A model generated the notes under the pieces. The model was not told the origin of the DNA, searched no databases, and saw only the letters and a list, made by a program, of their open reading frames with translations. Below, one piece after another: positions 19,401 through 30,654 of a DNA stretch of 64,000 nt; positions within the stretch are counted from its first letter, which is position 1, and each line of letters starts with the position of its first letter. The stretch is from Ditylenchus dipsaci. Its lineage: Eukaryota; Nematoda; Chromadorea; Rhabditida; Anguinidae. The stretch lies in assembly GCA_004194705.1 (NCBI GenBank), contig SADC01000240.1, positions 124,001-188,000 on the forward strand. The letters are read 5' to 3'. A program made the translations under genes and the position numbers.

Positions 19401-21420
19401 TCAGTGATTAGTACTCACTCTCATGGCACCAGTAACTTATACTCCTTCACCTGCTACCTCTACACACTTTACAGGTTCCACTACTCACTCGCCTTGTACC
19501 TCTACCCACTCACTCTAATCGCATACCAAGCAATTTTTAATAAAACATTAAAAGAGGGATTACGGCATATTTTGGCACCGGATTCAGCGCTAGCCGCTGA
19601 CCCGTAGAATGCCCCAATACTACCATTTCGGTACAGTTAAGTAGGCTTGTCAACGAGGAAGTTGTTGTAATTTGTTGTAGTTGTAAGAATTTGTAGTTAG
19701 CGCAGTAGACGAAGTATAAACCTGCCAGTTCGGAAAAAATTTTGATCTTCGATTTTACGTGTAGAAAAAAATTTTCGACTTTTGACTCGACGCGTCGAAA
19801 ATTTTGACTTTCGACTCGACTCGACGCGTCGACAACCTACAAACAACAGACATTACTGTTTCACATAGTTTTTTAACCATTTTTTCTAATTAAAAAGTTG
19901 ACTTACCTCAAGTAAAGTGGATAATTCCTGGCTAAGGCATATTCGAAACAAGCCAGCGCAAAGTCCTTGATGCTGGCATCAGTGTTATACATGGCCAGAC
20001 CTACACCATCACCTTTGAAGCAGTAAACTTGGTGTTCAAAACCTTCCCCGTCTTCTCCTTTAAAAACTACACTGAGGGTGCCCTTTTGCTTCACCACAAA
20101 GTCAGTGGATTTGTATTGGTCGGCATGAGCATGACGGCCGATTATAATAGGGTTTTTCCAGCCTGGCACAAGTCTTGGAATGTTTTTCACTATGATCGGC
20201 TCTCGAAACACTGTCCCTCCAAGAATATTTCTGAAACCTTTTTTTTTGATAATTTAAAAACGCTTAGTAAACTATGTTCACAAGATATATTAAAAAGAAC
20301 ATGTGAGTTTTATTTGTTAATGTTCATATGCACAGGGTTTTTTTTATCAGAATCAATCCAAACTCTGCAAATTCAAAACACAAAAATTGGAATCCGATTA
20401 GGTGCGTGGTCAAGTGCTCTATTTTGCCTGCGAAACCTGGCTTATAAAACCTGAAAAAATCTGACGTTTTGAGGAAAATTGTCTTTTTAGACAGCTTTTG
20501 GCATAAATCAAGCGAAATTCTGCCTTATGAGTATACTGATTTAATTCTGCAACGATGTATCGAAACAGTTTCTGAATTAACAAAAAAAGTTTTTGCGGTT
20601 GACGGTTTTTCAAAATGACTTCGAACGACCCCACACTTATTGTGACTTAAAATTGAACTAGAGATAACTGTAGAGATAGATAACTGTAGAGATAGATAAC
20701 TGTGGAGATAAATAACTGTAGAGATAGATTACTGTCTATGTGACAGCCACATAGACTGTAGAGATAGATAACTGTAGATATAGATAGCTGCAGAGATAGA
20801 TTATTGTAAAGATAGATAACTGTAGATATAAATGTAGAATTTTTTGTATATAACTGGTGTACCAAAAGTTCGGAAAGTTCCTTAGTTCCAAAAGTTCCTT
20901 TGGTACACCAGTTAATAATGGAAATTCTACAGCTATCTCATGGTGATTCTGAGTCATTTTGAATAAAAAAGAGTCAACGAGAATAAAGCCCACCACAAAG
21001 CCCATCACACCAAAAGTCAGAAATGAAAAAAATATTTCTTTAAATTGAGGCGCATTTTGAAAAAATATGATAGTGTTTAAATTTTATTACAAATTTAGTC
21101 AACTCTATTTTGCGAAAATAATACCTGATTGTTCCATTTGGACTGAGCCACATTTTCTTCAAGCCAAACTCTTCCACTCTTTGTTCATCAGGAGTAATCG
21201 TGGCACATTTGACAGCCACATTGTATTTCAAAGTAGCTTCCGCAGCTTCAATTGTCACTTGGTCGTTGGTAGCATCCCTGTTTTGGATGCTCAGATCATA
21301 GAAGTGCAAGTTCAAGTCTACATAAGGCAAAATAAGCTTTTCTTTGATCGAGTCCCAAATGATTCTGGTCATTTCATCTCCTTGCATTTCCACAACATCT
21401 CCTCCTTGGATTTTCGGCAT
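16485..21420 (-). CDS. NADP-dependent isocitrate dehydrogenase, cytosolic type, seven exons
   Basis: Converts isocitrate and NADP+ to 2-oxoglutarate, CO2 and NADPH. Exons: 21125-21420, 19907-20230, 17603-17730, 17463-17555, 17274-17413, 16620-16782 and 16485-16566. It starts [19 protein letters not shown] with no mitochondrial presequence, and ends KKQES with no peroxisomal SKL. Substrate and metal ligands of the family are present: [23 protein letters not shown] (Arg equivalent to human IDH1 Arg132), the Lys in STKNT, the Asp in HRLIDD and [10 protein letters not shown]. Length is about 413 residues, normal for the family. Exon 6 needs one G restored at its acceptor (16782/16783). An acceptor-like CTATTTTAG ends 10 bases before the ATG, suggesting trans-splicing. 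Confidence 0.95.
18544..19838. mobile_element. hAT-like element, word CGACTCGACGCGTCGA
   Basis: The left end is AGGGTTGTCGACTCGACGCG and the right end CTCGACGCGTCGACAACCT, each followed inward by repeats of TTTCGACTTTCGA. The interior (18890-19510) is a degenerate tandem of CTACCTACTCTC-like and GGCACACCTACTC-like units. A close relative with every GAC changed to GGC is at 48041-48180. It lies in intron 2 of the isocitrate dehydrogenase gene. Confidence 0.7.
20650..20840. repeat. GATAACTGTAGAGATA tandem repeat
   Basis: About ten copies of GATA(A)ACTGTAGAGATA, with the small palindrome TGTGACAGCCACATAG in the middle. It lies in intron 1 of the isocitrate dehydrogenase gene. Confidence 0.7.
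20845..20935. repeat. AACTGGTGTACCAAAAG hairpin
   Basis: ATAACTGGTGTACCAAAAG and GTACACCAGTTA pair across about 40 bases, with AAAAGTTC words between. Flanking AATTCT and AGAATT extend the inverted repeat. Confidence 0.5.
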
Positions 21421-21432
21421 GATTGATCAGCT
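21413..21432 (-). promoter_or_regulatory. Probable trans-splice acceptor before the IDH start
   Basis: On the minus strand TACTATTTTAG ends 10 bases before the ATG. Nematode pre-mRNAs commonly receive a spliced leader at such a site. Similar arrangements are seen at 33114-33128 (PRORP) and 26803-26816 (chemoreceptor). Confidence 0.4.
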
Positions 21433-21549
21433 AAAATAGTATTTTCATGCGTAAAAAATTTACTGTTTAGTCTGTCTTTTCAACATTTTGAGCCAATTTC
21501 AAGTGTAAACCTTGAATGAACATTTTTCAGCCTAGCTTCTAACATTTTT

Positions 21550-21817
21550 TTATTTTCTCAAAAATGACAAAAGTGGGTTTATTTCCAAATTTTTTATTTT
21601 TGCAATTAATTTGTTTGCCGACGCGCTGCTGTCTGTAAAATCACTTTCAGCTAAATATCGCTTGCTGGACTTCATGTTCTTTGCGCCTCCAAATTCTTGA
21701 TATAACTATAATTTCTTTTTGACATCTGATCTGATTCTATATCTACCATGAAATGCATCATTCTCTTCGAAAGATCCTTGACTTCGTTGATTCTGTAGTC
21801 TTCTTTGGAGTCAAGGT
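21550..21817 (-). CDS. Unidentified gene end in two overlapping frames
   Basis: On the minus strand one frame (about 21672-21815) reads like protein: KEDYRINEVKDLSKRMM, then SDQMSKRNYSYIKNLEAQ and a stop. At that point another frame opens at ATG 21675 (MKSSKRYLAESDFTDSSASA) and runs 41 residues to TAA at 21550. One missing base near 21675 would join the two into a charged, partly helical C-terminus. It lies 130 bases upstream of the isocitrate dehydrogenase start on the same strand, so it could be the upstream gene of an operon-like pair. No family is recognised. Confidence 0.35.
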
Positions 21818-21961
21818 TTTAAAAGAAGAAAATGATTATTCGAAGTCTACACGGCAACTAAAATTTGCTTTTTGGCTATTTGTTCGTTGGCGACCGCCCC
21901 AACAAACTCTGCTTTGATAATCCCTGTTGACTTTTTTTTAACTTTTTTTTCAAAAAATGCT

Positions 21962-22079
21962 TACCGTATTTGCTCTTATAGTAGCCCCGGACTACTTATT
22001 TTCAACTACCCTCCTAGGGGGCTACTATTGGAGGGGGGAACTACAACAAGAAGGGGCTATTATTAGAGTAAATACGGTA
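21962..22079. mobile_element. Short TACCGTATT-type MITE, tag GTAGCCCC
   Basis: Ends TACCGTATTTGCTCTTATAG and ATTAGAGTAAATACGGTA. The tag appears as AGTAGCCCCGGACTACT on the left and GGGCTATTATTAG on the right. Only about 118 bp, so most of the class core is missing. Confidence 0.7.
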
Positions 22080-22109
22080 TTCACACTTTTGATTATTTTC
22101 GGAAATAAC

Positions 22110-22640
22110 ATTTGCAGAACTACATTAGCGGCAGGACATTTGCGGAAACGACGTTTGCGGAAATAACTTTTGCGGAGCGACATTTGCGGAATCTTATAAA
22201 AAACCGTGTACTCCATAGAAAGTGTTCAAAAAAGACCAATTGCAGTAGTGCTTTTCAAGTATAACAACGAAAGACAATAAATTCATTCAGTGAACAATAA
22301 GTAAGTCGATAATATTTTGGGTCATATGTCGTTTCCACAAATGTTCTTCCGCAAATGTCGCTCCGCAAAAGTTATTTACGCAAATGTCCTGCCGCAAATG
22401 TCGGTCTGTAAATATCCTTCCTCTAACGTCGCTCCTCAAATGTCGTTCCACATAAGTCGTTCTGCAAACGTCCTGCCGTTAAGGACGGTCTGCAATAGCC
22501 GTCTCCGGAAATGTTATGTCCGCAAATAGCCTTCTGCAAATGTGCGTACGCAAATCTAGGTCCGCAAAAGTCTTTATGTAAATGTTACGTGCGCAAATGA
22601 CCTGCCGCAAATGTTTATCCGCAGATCTTGCCATGCCAAA
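22110..22640. mobile_element. Fold-back with GCAAATGTC(G/C) word arms
   Basis: The left arm (22115-22195) has repeats such as GACATTTGCGGAA. The right arm (22320-22625) has many copies of the inverse, such as CCGCAAATGTC, spaced about 16-18 bases. The right arm is several times longer than the left. The centre (22200-22315) shows no coding signal. Confidence 0.75.
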
Positions 22641-23237
22641 AAAAATTCTCAAAAATAACAAGGAAACTAAGACATGCTTTTTTCGCGACGGGCGCGAATC
22701 CTAACAACTTGAGGCGATCGTAATTTTTTTTAGCCTAAAATTAGAGTCTCTAAAGTTAGCAATGTTTGGAAAGCGAAATAATTGTGATTAAAATAATTAA
22801 AAATATAATTTAACGGAAGTGTACCAAAGAAAATGAAAACGTGTCACACACACAATACCAGATAACAAAAGGAAGTCAACTTTCAGGCGGTCTAGTCACC
22901 CTCTTCCTGCTGATGCATCACCATTATCATAGATCTATAATCGATTGCACTGCAGCAGACGAACATATATGCGGTATTGACCTTGGCCTGTTTTCTCTTT
23001 TCCCTCAAAAGCTAGTAGTTAACTAACGCCAAAAAGATAAAGGCGAGAAAGAAAGTAAATAAAAGACATGTAAATACTCTTATCTGTGAATATTAAAGTA
23101 CACGTTTATGTCAAAACACTATTATCTACACCTTTTATGGCAAAAAATGGTTATTTAGAATTAGTTGAGACAAAATTAGAGAAAAGTCATTACTATACAA
23201 CACGCCTCAATCCAAATCTTTTTTTCTGACTTTAGTT
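22641..23237. other. Intergenic stretch
   Basis: No gene is supported. A TTTTTTTTAG at about 22731 precedes a short open frame without further support. Confidence 0.3.
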
Positions 23238-24309
23238 CAGGGATGATATCTTAAAATTTGAAAAAGTACATTTTCCAAAAAAAAAAGATTTTGGGGCTAA
23301 AAAAAGTACAATTCCCGAAAGGGTAAAAGCGCCTTCAATTTTAATTTCTGGCCACAGAAAACATAATTTTCAACAAATAAAACAATTCCACATATTTTTG
23401 TTAATTGGACAACGATTTATGAAAAACCATACAAATTTTTGTATGGCTTTTGGTATTTTGTCATCCACTTGAAATAATCGTTCAACGTTTTTCCGTTTTT
23501 TCACAAGCTGTTTTGGGTATTGTGTTTTACTTAGATTTTTCATCAATTTTTTAAAAGTTTACCACTCATTTTGTAGCCAAGATTTTGATTACTGCAAAAT
23601 AATGATTTACCAAAATAATTTGACCAAAATTTAAAAAAATAGTCCACAAAATTGCATTGTAATTAAATCAGTACCATTTTTCGACAGCCCGAATATTAGC
23701 TTCTGGAACCCGGAAAAAGTTCGCGGAATTTTTAATGTCCCTATTGTGTTTTTAGCGTTTTGGCTTTCGAGTTTTCTCGCAATTCTGTTGCATTTAAACC
23801 GTTTCTTTTTGTTGTTTTTTTATGTCGAATAAGATTTTCATCCATATGAAATCGATCAAATCAAAACGGTTTTAAAGCAACAACGTTGCAAAAAATCGAA
23901 AACCAAAACACTAAAAACACAATGGGGGACCATTACGAAATTCCGCGAACTTTCCGAACAACCTAATATTTAGATTTGCAGCTTTTTCTATTCAGAAATT
24001 TAGTCGATTACACTTTTCGAATATAGAATGAATCAAAGTAGAAAATCATAAGGCAGCTGGAGACAGCAATACGCAGAATTCAGCCCGCAGTTCTCAGAGA
24101 AATATCTCGCCAACTCCAAAAAGTGGAAAAGAATCAGACAGGACCTAAAAGCCTTTTAGGCTTAGGAAAATTCGAATGAAAAACTGTACAGCAGGCGAAA
24201 TTTTAAAAAATTCGAATGTTTTCTTACATTTTCGGCGCCTATTCGAAAAAAAAGTACATTTCTCCAAAAAAAGTACAAATCTTTTTAAAAAGTACATATA
24301 TCATCCCTG
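23238..24309. mobile_element. hAT-like element, word AAAAGTACA
   Basis: Ends AGGGATGATATC and TATATCATCCCTG. GAAAAAGTACATTTTCC on the left and AAAAAGTACA several times on the right are its words. A second inverted unit lies inside: AAAGTTCGCGGAATTTTTAA at about 23717 and TTCCGCGAACTTTCCG at about 23942, with the inner pair TTGTGTTTTTAGCGTTTTGG and CCAAAACACTAAAAACACAA. Confidence 0.6.
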
Positions 24310-24411
24310 CTTTAGTTGGACTAGACAATTTTTCTGCAACATTAAAAAATGCTGGTCATTTCACTCATTAACGCATGTGCTTATCATGAGTCAGAATAAT
24401 GCACGCTGAAT

Positions 24412-25578
24412 TACCGTATTTCCTGTTATTTAGCCGCCTCTCTACTAATTTAGCCTCCCCCTCTAATTCAGCCCCCTTCAAGAGAGAATCCGAAGAATTT
24501 AGCCCCCGCCTCTAATTTAGCCCCCCCCCTAAACCGGAAAAAACAATATTTTTCGTAGTCGTTTGGAGTATATAACCAGTGGAGTCGGTCATTTCATTCA
24601 TTCTTATGTATTGCGCTGTGGTGAGCGGTTATGTTGGATCAGTTTTATGGTTGAATTAGTTTAGTTAGCTGGATGGTTTCGACTGTATTGGTGGCTGAAT
24701 GCTGGCTGATGCAGCTGGCTGAATCAGTCCAGTTGGATGGATTGGTCCAAGTGTATTGACCCATCTGACTTGATTGGTTTATCTAGCCCTATATAGGACG
24801 ATGATATTAACATTCCGAACCCAGACTTTTACATTAATTGTTAGTACAGGGTGGCGCAAATTTTTGCTGGGATTTGTTTAGCTCATATCTTCTTCCGTTG
24901 ATCGTGTCTAGGCCAGATTTTTTTTTATTTGAAAGAGGACACTCCGGGCAATCGAATGACATCTCTAAAACAAATCTTAAATATGAAAGCAACAAATCTC
25001 GTTTAATATTGCGAAAGTCTTCATCAATGCTTCCTCTTTAGATATCAACGCATAGTTGAACTAGCCGACCGTAGCTGTTAATTGCTCGCTGTACTATTTT
25101 TAGGATAATTTTAGGGGAAAATACTCGAAAATTATTTGCTCCAGTTTATTGAGATCGGCTAGTTGTCTAGGTAAACTTGGTCTTCCATCCATGAAATAAT
25201 GGCACGGAATGAAATCAAGCAAAATTTCAACGCGTAAGCGAAGCACGTTAACAAAACTAACAAATGGCGAATGAGGTATCATCCTATTGCCCCAAACGTC
25301 CTCGTTTATGTGAAAAAAAGATCTCGCGGAGAAACGATCAGTGGAAGAAGATATGAGCAAAATGAATCCCGGCGAAAATTTGCGCCACCCTGTACATTTT
25401 ATGTTGTTATGAAATCCGAAAAACTTGTTGATTGTCGTCAAGTCTTTTGTCACCCGGGAGAAGGCCCAAAAAATTTAGCCCCCTTCTAATTTAGCCTCCC
25501 CCTCTAATTTAGCCCCCCCCCCTCTGAATATGATCCAAAAATTTAGCCCCCGGCGGCTAAATTAGAGGAAATACGGTA
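24412..25578. mobile_element. TACCGTATT-type MITE, tag TTTAGCC(G/C)CC, with a nested insertion
   Basis: The left end is TACCGTATTTCCTGTTATTT and the right end TAGAGGAAATACGGTA. AATTTAGCCCCC-like words occur about five times at the left (24427-24535) and about four times at the right (25465-25550). A mariner-type MITE (24846-25396) is nested between them. Confidence 0.75.
24846..25396. mobile_element. Mariner-type MITE (CAGGGTGGCGCAAATTTTTG ends)
   Basis: The ends TACAGGGTGGCGCAAATTTT and AAAATTTGCGCCACCCTGTA continue inward as inverted GAGCTCATATCTTCTTCC. TA flanks both sides. The outer 13 bases equal those of 8929-10210, but the inner terminal sequence differs. No open frame is seen. Confidence 0.75.
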
Positions 25579-26141
25579 ACTGTGGAATTTTTGAATATTA
25601 CTAAAAAATTCCACAGTTAATTCAGCTCGCATCATTCTGACTCAAGACGAAACGAATCTAATTAACTGTGGAATTTCTCGAGTAATATACTGAAAATTCC
25701 ACAGTTAATTAAGAGCGCTTAATCCTGAATTAAGATGAGCATGTGCTCATCTTAACTTGACCGAAATGTTTCAAAAATGCAAAATACCGCCTACTCTCAT
25801 TAATTTCAGAAAAAAGCCTAAATCGAGGCGTGTTAAATGGCCGGTCATATCTCAAAATATTGCTAACTATAATATGGATGATCATTGAACCATTTCTAAC
25901 CAAAATCGAATATTCTGTATTTAGTAAGTGCGGAAAACAGACACGAACATTTTGTGTCCAAGGCCAAAAAACCACTCAAAAAATGAAACCGCTTTTGCAA
26001 AAAAGACCACAACACTATAGCTAACAGCTTTTATTTAAAATATTGCAATGAAATTTTTCCTGCCATATTTTAGACAATAATCGATAACTTTGAGTAAATT
26101 TGTACAGCTCAGAATTTTTTATACAACATTTTTACTTACAG

Positions 26142-26436
26142 CAGCTGTCTGTCAACCCAGAAGCACAGACATATATTAAATTAACCAAAAAAACAGACTT
26201 AAAAAGTTTACTTTCAATTTTTATTGAATTAACTTCTTACCACTAGTTGCATATTTTATTATTTTATTATACCTTTTTACTCACTTTTTAAATTGACACA
26301 TAATTTGTGCTTAGGCTTAGGCTTTGAAAACACTGCTCAAGACGGAAGAAACGATCACGAAAGCGAAGAGTTCTCAGAAGGTGTAGAAGAAGAATTAGAG
26401 GGAGTTACCGATACTGACCAGTTTTTGTTTGAGTGA
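26142..26436 (+). CDS. Last two exons of an acidic-tailed protein
   Basis: Exons 26142-26205 and 26321-26436 join in phase (one base plus two) to encode QLSVNPEAQTYIKLTK, then SFENTAQDGRND and a strongly acidic tail (SEEFSEGVEEELEG) ending DQFLFE. Acceptors are TTTACTTACAG and GGCTTAG. AATAAA follows at 26458. Earlier exons are not found with confidence; a possible tiny exon follows CATATTTTAG at about 26071. Function unknown. It lies 390 bases upstream of the chemoreceptor on the same strand. Confidence 0.55.
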
Positions 26437-26822
26437 TGTTCATGAATAATTAGCATTCAATAAATGTTTGTTCTCGTTTATCTTCGTGTTCATAAACATA
26501 TAGGGTGGGTAATTCTTTTTTAATAAGATGCTTCGGGTGGGTAACTATTAGAAGTTGTGTAATCCTTTTTCAATAGGGTGCATGGGGTGTGTAATTATCA
26601 GAGGTTATGCGGTGATTGCGATTTTGCCGGTCGTTTCCAGAAAGACTAATTTTTTTGCTAATGAAACCCGCAGATCTCGATTTCACGGCGCCTCTTTTTG
26701 AAAAAAAAAACATTTTTGCAAAACACTTCAGAAATCGAGGTGAAAAAATAATCTGACCCAAGACGGGAGCGAACTTATGGAGGTGCCATAAAATTAATCT
26801 TTTTTTTTAATTTTAGTTAGTC

Positions 26823-29800
26823 ATGGAGTTGAACAATTTGTTTGATACATCACTTATTTCTATTACTATACTTTCATTTATTCTACAAATCTACTTAGTA
26901 TTTATTGTAATTTACGCCTCACCTCCAACTATGAAAAATTATCGATTTTTCATAAACTTATACACGGTTTGTTTCGCAAAATTGAAAATCATTATAAATT
27001 TTTTTCAGTTCTGGGACTTTTTATTTACTTTGGCAGTGGGGTTTGTAGTAGAACCAGATATCCCTTCAATAGTAGTAAATACTGGAAACTACATTAAGGG
27101 CATAGGAAAATATTTTGGGCCTTTAGGCGGAAATATTTCTATCGCTTTTTGTGTATTTTGTGGCTCTGGATTAGTATGGGCCAGAACTATTCCTTATTGT
27201 ACAGATTTGTTTGTGTGCAGCCAAATGAAGCAGTATCTCGTTACTTTTTGCACCCGATTTCTATCGCTATGTTTAATCTAGCATTTTTCTTGTTTTCATT
27301 TGGACTTGCTTTGATAGCTTACTACTCTTTCACCCCACCAGAGGTGAGTATATTTTTAAGACTAGTGAGTGGTGATCTGATCTTTCAATAACCTTTCTGT
27401 AAAAAATTGGCGCTACTGTAATATGAGTACCAAACCAAAGGCCCATATGCCCAAAAAACGCTACTATAATATACCCCACTCCCTTTTCAATAATATAAGC
27501 TTAGGCTTTGGCTCACGCCCTTAAGCGTAGGTTTAAGCTCAGGGCTTCGCTATTATACCAAGGGCTTATGTACAAGTTTTTTTTGAAAAATGGCGGTTTT
27601 AGGTACCCTTCAAAAATTATTGGAGGGGATATTTGAGTAACTTTAGGGTGGCTGGGGACTGGTATATAACAGTAGTGTCAGAGAATTTTATATCTGCTAA
27701 AAGAACTGTTAGTTATCAAGAAAAAAGAAAGAAATTATTTTGAAAAAAAAAAATTCTAAAAAAACCAAAGAGGGGAGTAAGGCGATTTGTGCTAAAATTC
27801 CTAACAGCCGACATTCATGAGTTGGATGAGGTTAAAGGCAAGGTTCGTAATGAAAATTTTCGAAAAAAGGACATTTGGGTTAAAGAAAGATTTTATTTAA
27901 TTTTATCCAGTGCTTATTGGTATTTTGGAGCGAAAAAATAACATTTTGACTACAAACTTTAAAAATAAAAAAGATCCAGGGTCCCGAAAAAGGACAAATT
28001 TTTTTAAAAAGGACGATTACGAACCCTGGTTAAAGGTAAAGACATTCATGATTTTTTTCTCGAAGCGCCGAATTTCTTAATGAAATCAAAAATCCAGAAT
28101 CGTGAAAAACATTTTATTCAATTTAATAAATAATTCAATTAGAACTTTCCAAGAATATTGGCTAATCAACCTGAAATTTTAAAAGATATTCAAAATGGTG
28201 CAGTCTTCTTCCATATAAGATTCACCAACTGGACTATTATTCATGTGATGGGCTTTTGTTTCGTCCTTCAGCTAATTATTATTACTATGCTGTGTTGTGG
28301 AATTTTCAATTTTTTAAAGAGAGTTTCCTTTTCCGAAAAGACTCGTAAAATGCACAAACAACTGACTACTATTTTGATTTTTCAGGTATTTTTAAGTATA
28401 CAGGGTGTATACATATATACAGGGTGGCGTATCCTGAGCACCGAATTTTTTTAGTCCATAAATTTCTAGTTTCTTTCACCACTTTTGCTAATTTTATTTT
28501 TAAAATGCTCTCAAGAAAAACAGGCAATCAAAAAGAATCAAGTAATTGAAATACAGTTCACTCTCGATAAACCGGGACCAGCTTGAGGTGCCCGTCTATC
28601 AAGCAAGATGGAGGCAGTCGTGTCGATTTATCAGGAGTAAGCTTTGTCTACTTTCCTTGTCGGCCAGCCAAATCGGGCTTTTTTACAGTGCCAGCTTATC
28701 AAGAGTGCCGGTTTATCGGGGTGCCGGTTTATCGAGAGTGGACTGTATAGCAATTATAGTTGGCATAGACTGGAGGGTGGTTTAAAATGACAGCAAAAAG
28801 CAGGGCCACATTTTGAGTATGAAGTTTGGGTACAGGCTGGTTAGTCACTTCAAAACTGGCCTTTTACAGAACTGGCAGTTTACAGGTTTGGTCGTCACAA
28901 AATTGGCCGTTTACAAAACTGGTCGTTTGCAGAATCGGTCGTTTACAAGACTGGCCATTTACCGAATTCGTCGTTTACAGAATTGGTCGTTAAAAGGATT
29001 GGCATTTCAAGAAGTAATCAATGAATGAACGGGTGACCTTGATATCATTGGCAACCTTTGCCAGATCGAACATAGTTCACGTCAAGAATAGAGCAAACAG
29101 AAATTTTCAAAACCTAAATCAACAATAAAACAGAAAAACGGCCTCTTTTATTCCCCGTCGACAATGATAGCAATAACAAAATTTTCAATGCTCAAAGCTC
29201 CCTTGTCGCCTGAATCATGCCGCGAGCCCACTACTCTCGCTGAAGCTTCTCCTCCTCAACGTTGACCCATCGCTGAATTTCACGAAGAATACGACGATAT
29301 TTGGCTGATTGTGCTTCTAAATTGAGTGTGATGGAGATTCAATGAGATGATGTGGAAAGACGCTGAACAATGTGATAGCAGAGAGATAATGACTGACAGA
29401 GACGAAACAGAGACGAAGATTTTTGGCATGCTATCAACCCCAACTAAGTGTTACCCTAACTTGTAACCCCGACTAAAAAAGTTGCGTTTTTGCAAACGAC
29501 CAATTCTGTAAACGACCAGTTTCGTGACGACCAATTCTGTGAACGACCAATTATGTGAACGGCCAGTTTTGTAAACGACCAATTCTGTAAATGACCAGTG
29601 CTGTGACGACCAATTCTGTAAACGAACAATTCTGTGAACGGCCAGTTTTGTAGCGACCAATCAGCCTGTATCTTGAAGTTGTGAATGACTATGCCTAAAT
29701 TAAACAAATAATAATTTTCGAAAAATGACCTTCCCACAGTTTTTTGCCGTTTCTATCGTTCTTAGGGCAAATGAAATACTAAGACATCAAAAAACGCATT

Positions 29801-30180
29801 TTCGGGCTACCCCAAATAGTGTACTCCTGCCCTTGTACTATTCGAATGCCTTTTTTCTTGCGAGAATTTGAAAAAATCAGCAGAATTGCTTGGAGAAATT
29901 AGATAATTGTGGACTAAAACAACTGTGGACTAAAACAACAAAATCTCTTTAGTTGTCAACGCCGATTGTACTTTTGTTAGTTCCTGTCACAGCTTCAATG
30001 ACTGCCATGGTATTCAGACATGATGTAAGCAAGACTAGCGTGGATCTAGGAGTTATTGTTCTTTGTTTATATGGTTCTACAAATTCATTATTAGTATTTT
30101 CTTATCTCACCTTACAGAAAGTTCACAAAGGCTTGGCTTTTAAAACTATTATCTGCTTGTCTGTGCTGTGTTCCGACTAA
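26823..30180 (+). CDS. Nematode serpentine chemoreceptor, Srh/Str superfamily, four exons
   Basis: A multi-pass membrane receptor, probably a chemosensory GPCR in sensory neuron cilia. Exons: 26823-26966, 27009-27343, 28143-28385 and 29953-30180. Hydrophobic segments include ISITILSFILQIYLVFIV, FWDFLFTLAVGF, FNLAFFLFSFGLALIAYY, IIHVMGFCFVLQLIIITM and STPIVLLLVPVTASM. Family-like phrases are GQNYSLLYRF at TM3, SEKTRKMHKQ before TM6 and LYGSTNSLLVF then QKVHKG at the end. One base is missing near 27175. AATAAA at 30220-30225. TTTTAG ends six bases before the ATG, suggesting trans-splicing. Srh rather than Str or Sri is an inference. Confidence 0.75.
27408..27690. mobile_element. CTACTGTAATAT-TACCCC type inverted element
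   Basis: GGCGCTACTGTAATAT and GCTACTATAATATACCCC on the left are mirrored by GGTATATAACAGTAGTG on the right. Inner AAGCCTAAGC-like words recur. It lies in intron 2 of the chemoreceptor gene. Relative at 35443-35697. Confidence 0.55.
27840..28029. mobile_element. hAT-like MITE, AAAGGACA word
   Basis: AGGTTCGTAATGAAAATTTT on the left and ACGATTACGAACCCTGG on the right, with AAAAAAGGACATTTGGG and AAAAAGGACGATT subterminal words. Intron 2 of the chemoreceptor gene. Confidence 0.6.
28552..28747. mobile_element. pogo/Tigger-like MITE, word GTGCCGGTTTATC
   Basis: Ends TACAGTTCACTCTCGATAAA and TTTATCGAGAGTGGACTGTA. AGTGCCAGCTTATC, AGTGCCGGTTTATC and GTGCCGGTTTATC are stacked before the right end. 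Intron 3 of the chemoreceptor gene. Confidence 0.75.
28790..29695. mobile_element. Fold-back with GGTCGTTTACAGAATT word arms
   Basis: The left arm (28840-29010) has about nine copies of words like TTGGTCGTTTACAGAA. The right arm (29480-29660) has the inverse (CGACCAATTCTGTAAACGAC). Outer matches CAGGCTGGTTAG and AATCAGCCTG frame them. The centre holds an exon-like unit with a polyadenylation signal (29147-29316, minus). Intron 3 of the chemoreceptor gene. Confidence 0.75.
29147..29316 (-). CDS. Terminal-exon-like unit inside a fold-back
   Basis: On the minus strand an acceptor (CTCAATTTAG) precedes 28 natural-looking codons (AQSAKYRRILREIQRW, then VNVEEEKLQRE) ending at TAG 29231-29233. AATAAA (29147-29152) follows about 80 bases later. 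The peptide would be a charged helix. The codons are GC-richer than the flanking AT-rich DNA. Captured host exon or element gene cannot be decided here. Confidence 0.4.
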
Positions 30181-30225
30181 AACTACTCAAGCTAGCCAAA
30201 TTGTAATGCCTTCCACTCAAATAAA

Positions 30226-30650
30226 GATAAACTAACTAATCACCAACTCCTTCTCATCACGCGCTGGATTCAGCTTGCCTCGACCATTCGGACCCAAAAA
30301 TAGTTTTAAGATACCCTGTAATTATGAAAAATATTTTAGAACGAGAAGAATATATTTCCTATTGATTTTCCCGTCTTAGAAACTTTCAATAGGCTATATA
30401 TATTTTATTAGTCTATTTAGAACTTGGTTAGTGAAATGAAAGTTAAATAGTCTAATTCAAATTTTAAAGTCAAATTAGATTTTTATAAGAACTTTCTTGG
30501 TCTTGGTGCCCACTGTTGCTTTTTTATTGTAGCTTTTCAGGCTTAGGTTTAGACAAGGGTAGGTTGAGATCTTTTACTAAAACAAGTATGCGCATAGGCC
30601 AGGCTGGGCTATAACTTCAGAAAAATTTCTCACCAGTCGTGTTGGGAAAG
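30226..30650. other. Downstream flank of the chemoreceptor gene
   Basis: AT-rich, with no gene seen. Confidence 0.3.
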
Positions 30651-30654
30651 TCCG

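Noticed and set aside
19122..19607. A 161-residue plus-strand open frame rich in Leu, Ala and His.
   Set aside because: It follows a degenerate CTACCTACTCTC-type tandem repeat inside a hAT-like element; composition and periodicity explain it.
20029..20454. A 141-residue plus-strand open frame.
   Set aside because: It is antisense to exon 2 of the isocitrate dehydrogenase gene and then runs into its intron.
22317..22661. Open frames across the GCAAATGTC array.
   Set aside because: Repeat-derived; peptide repeats follow the word period and no acceptor, start or family support exists.
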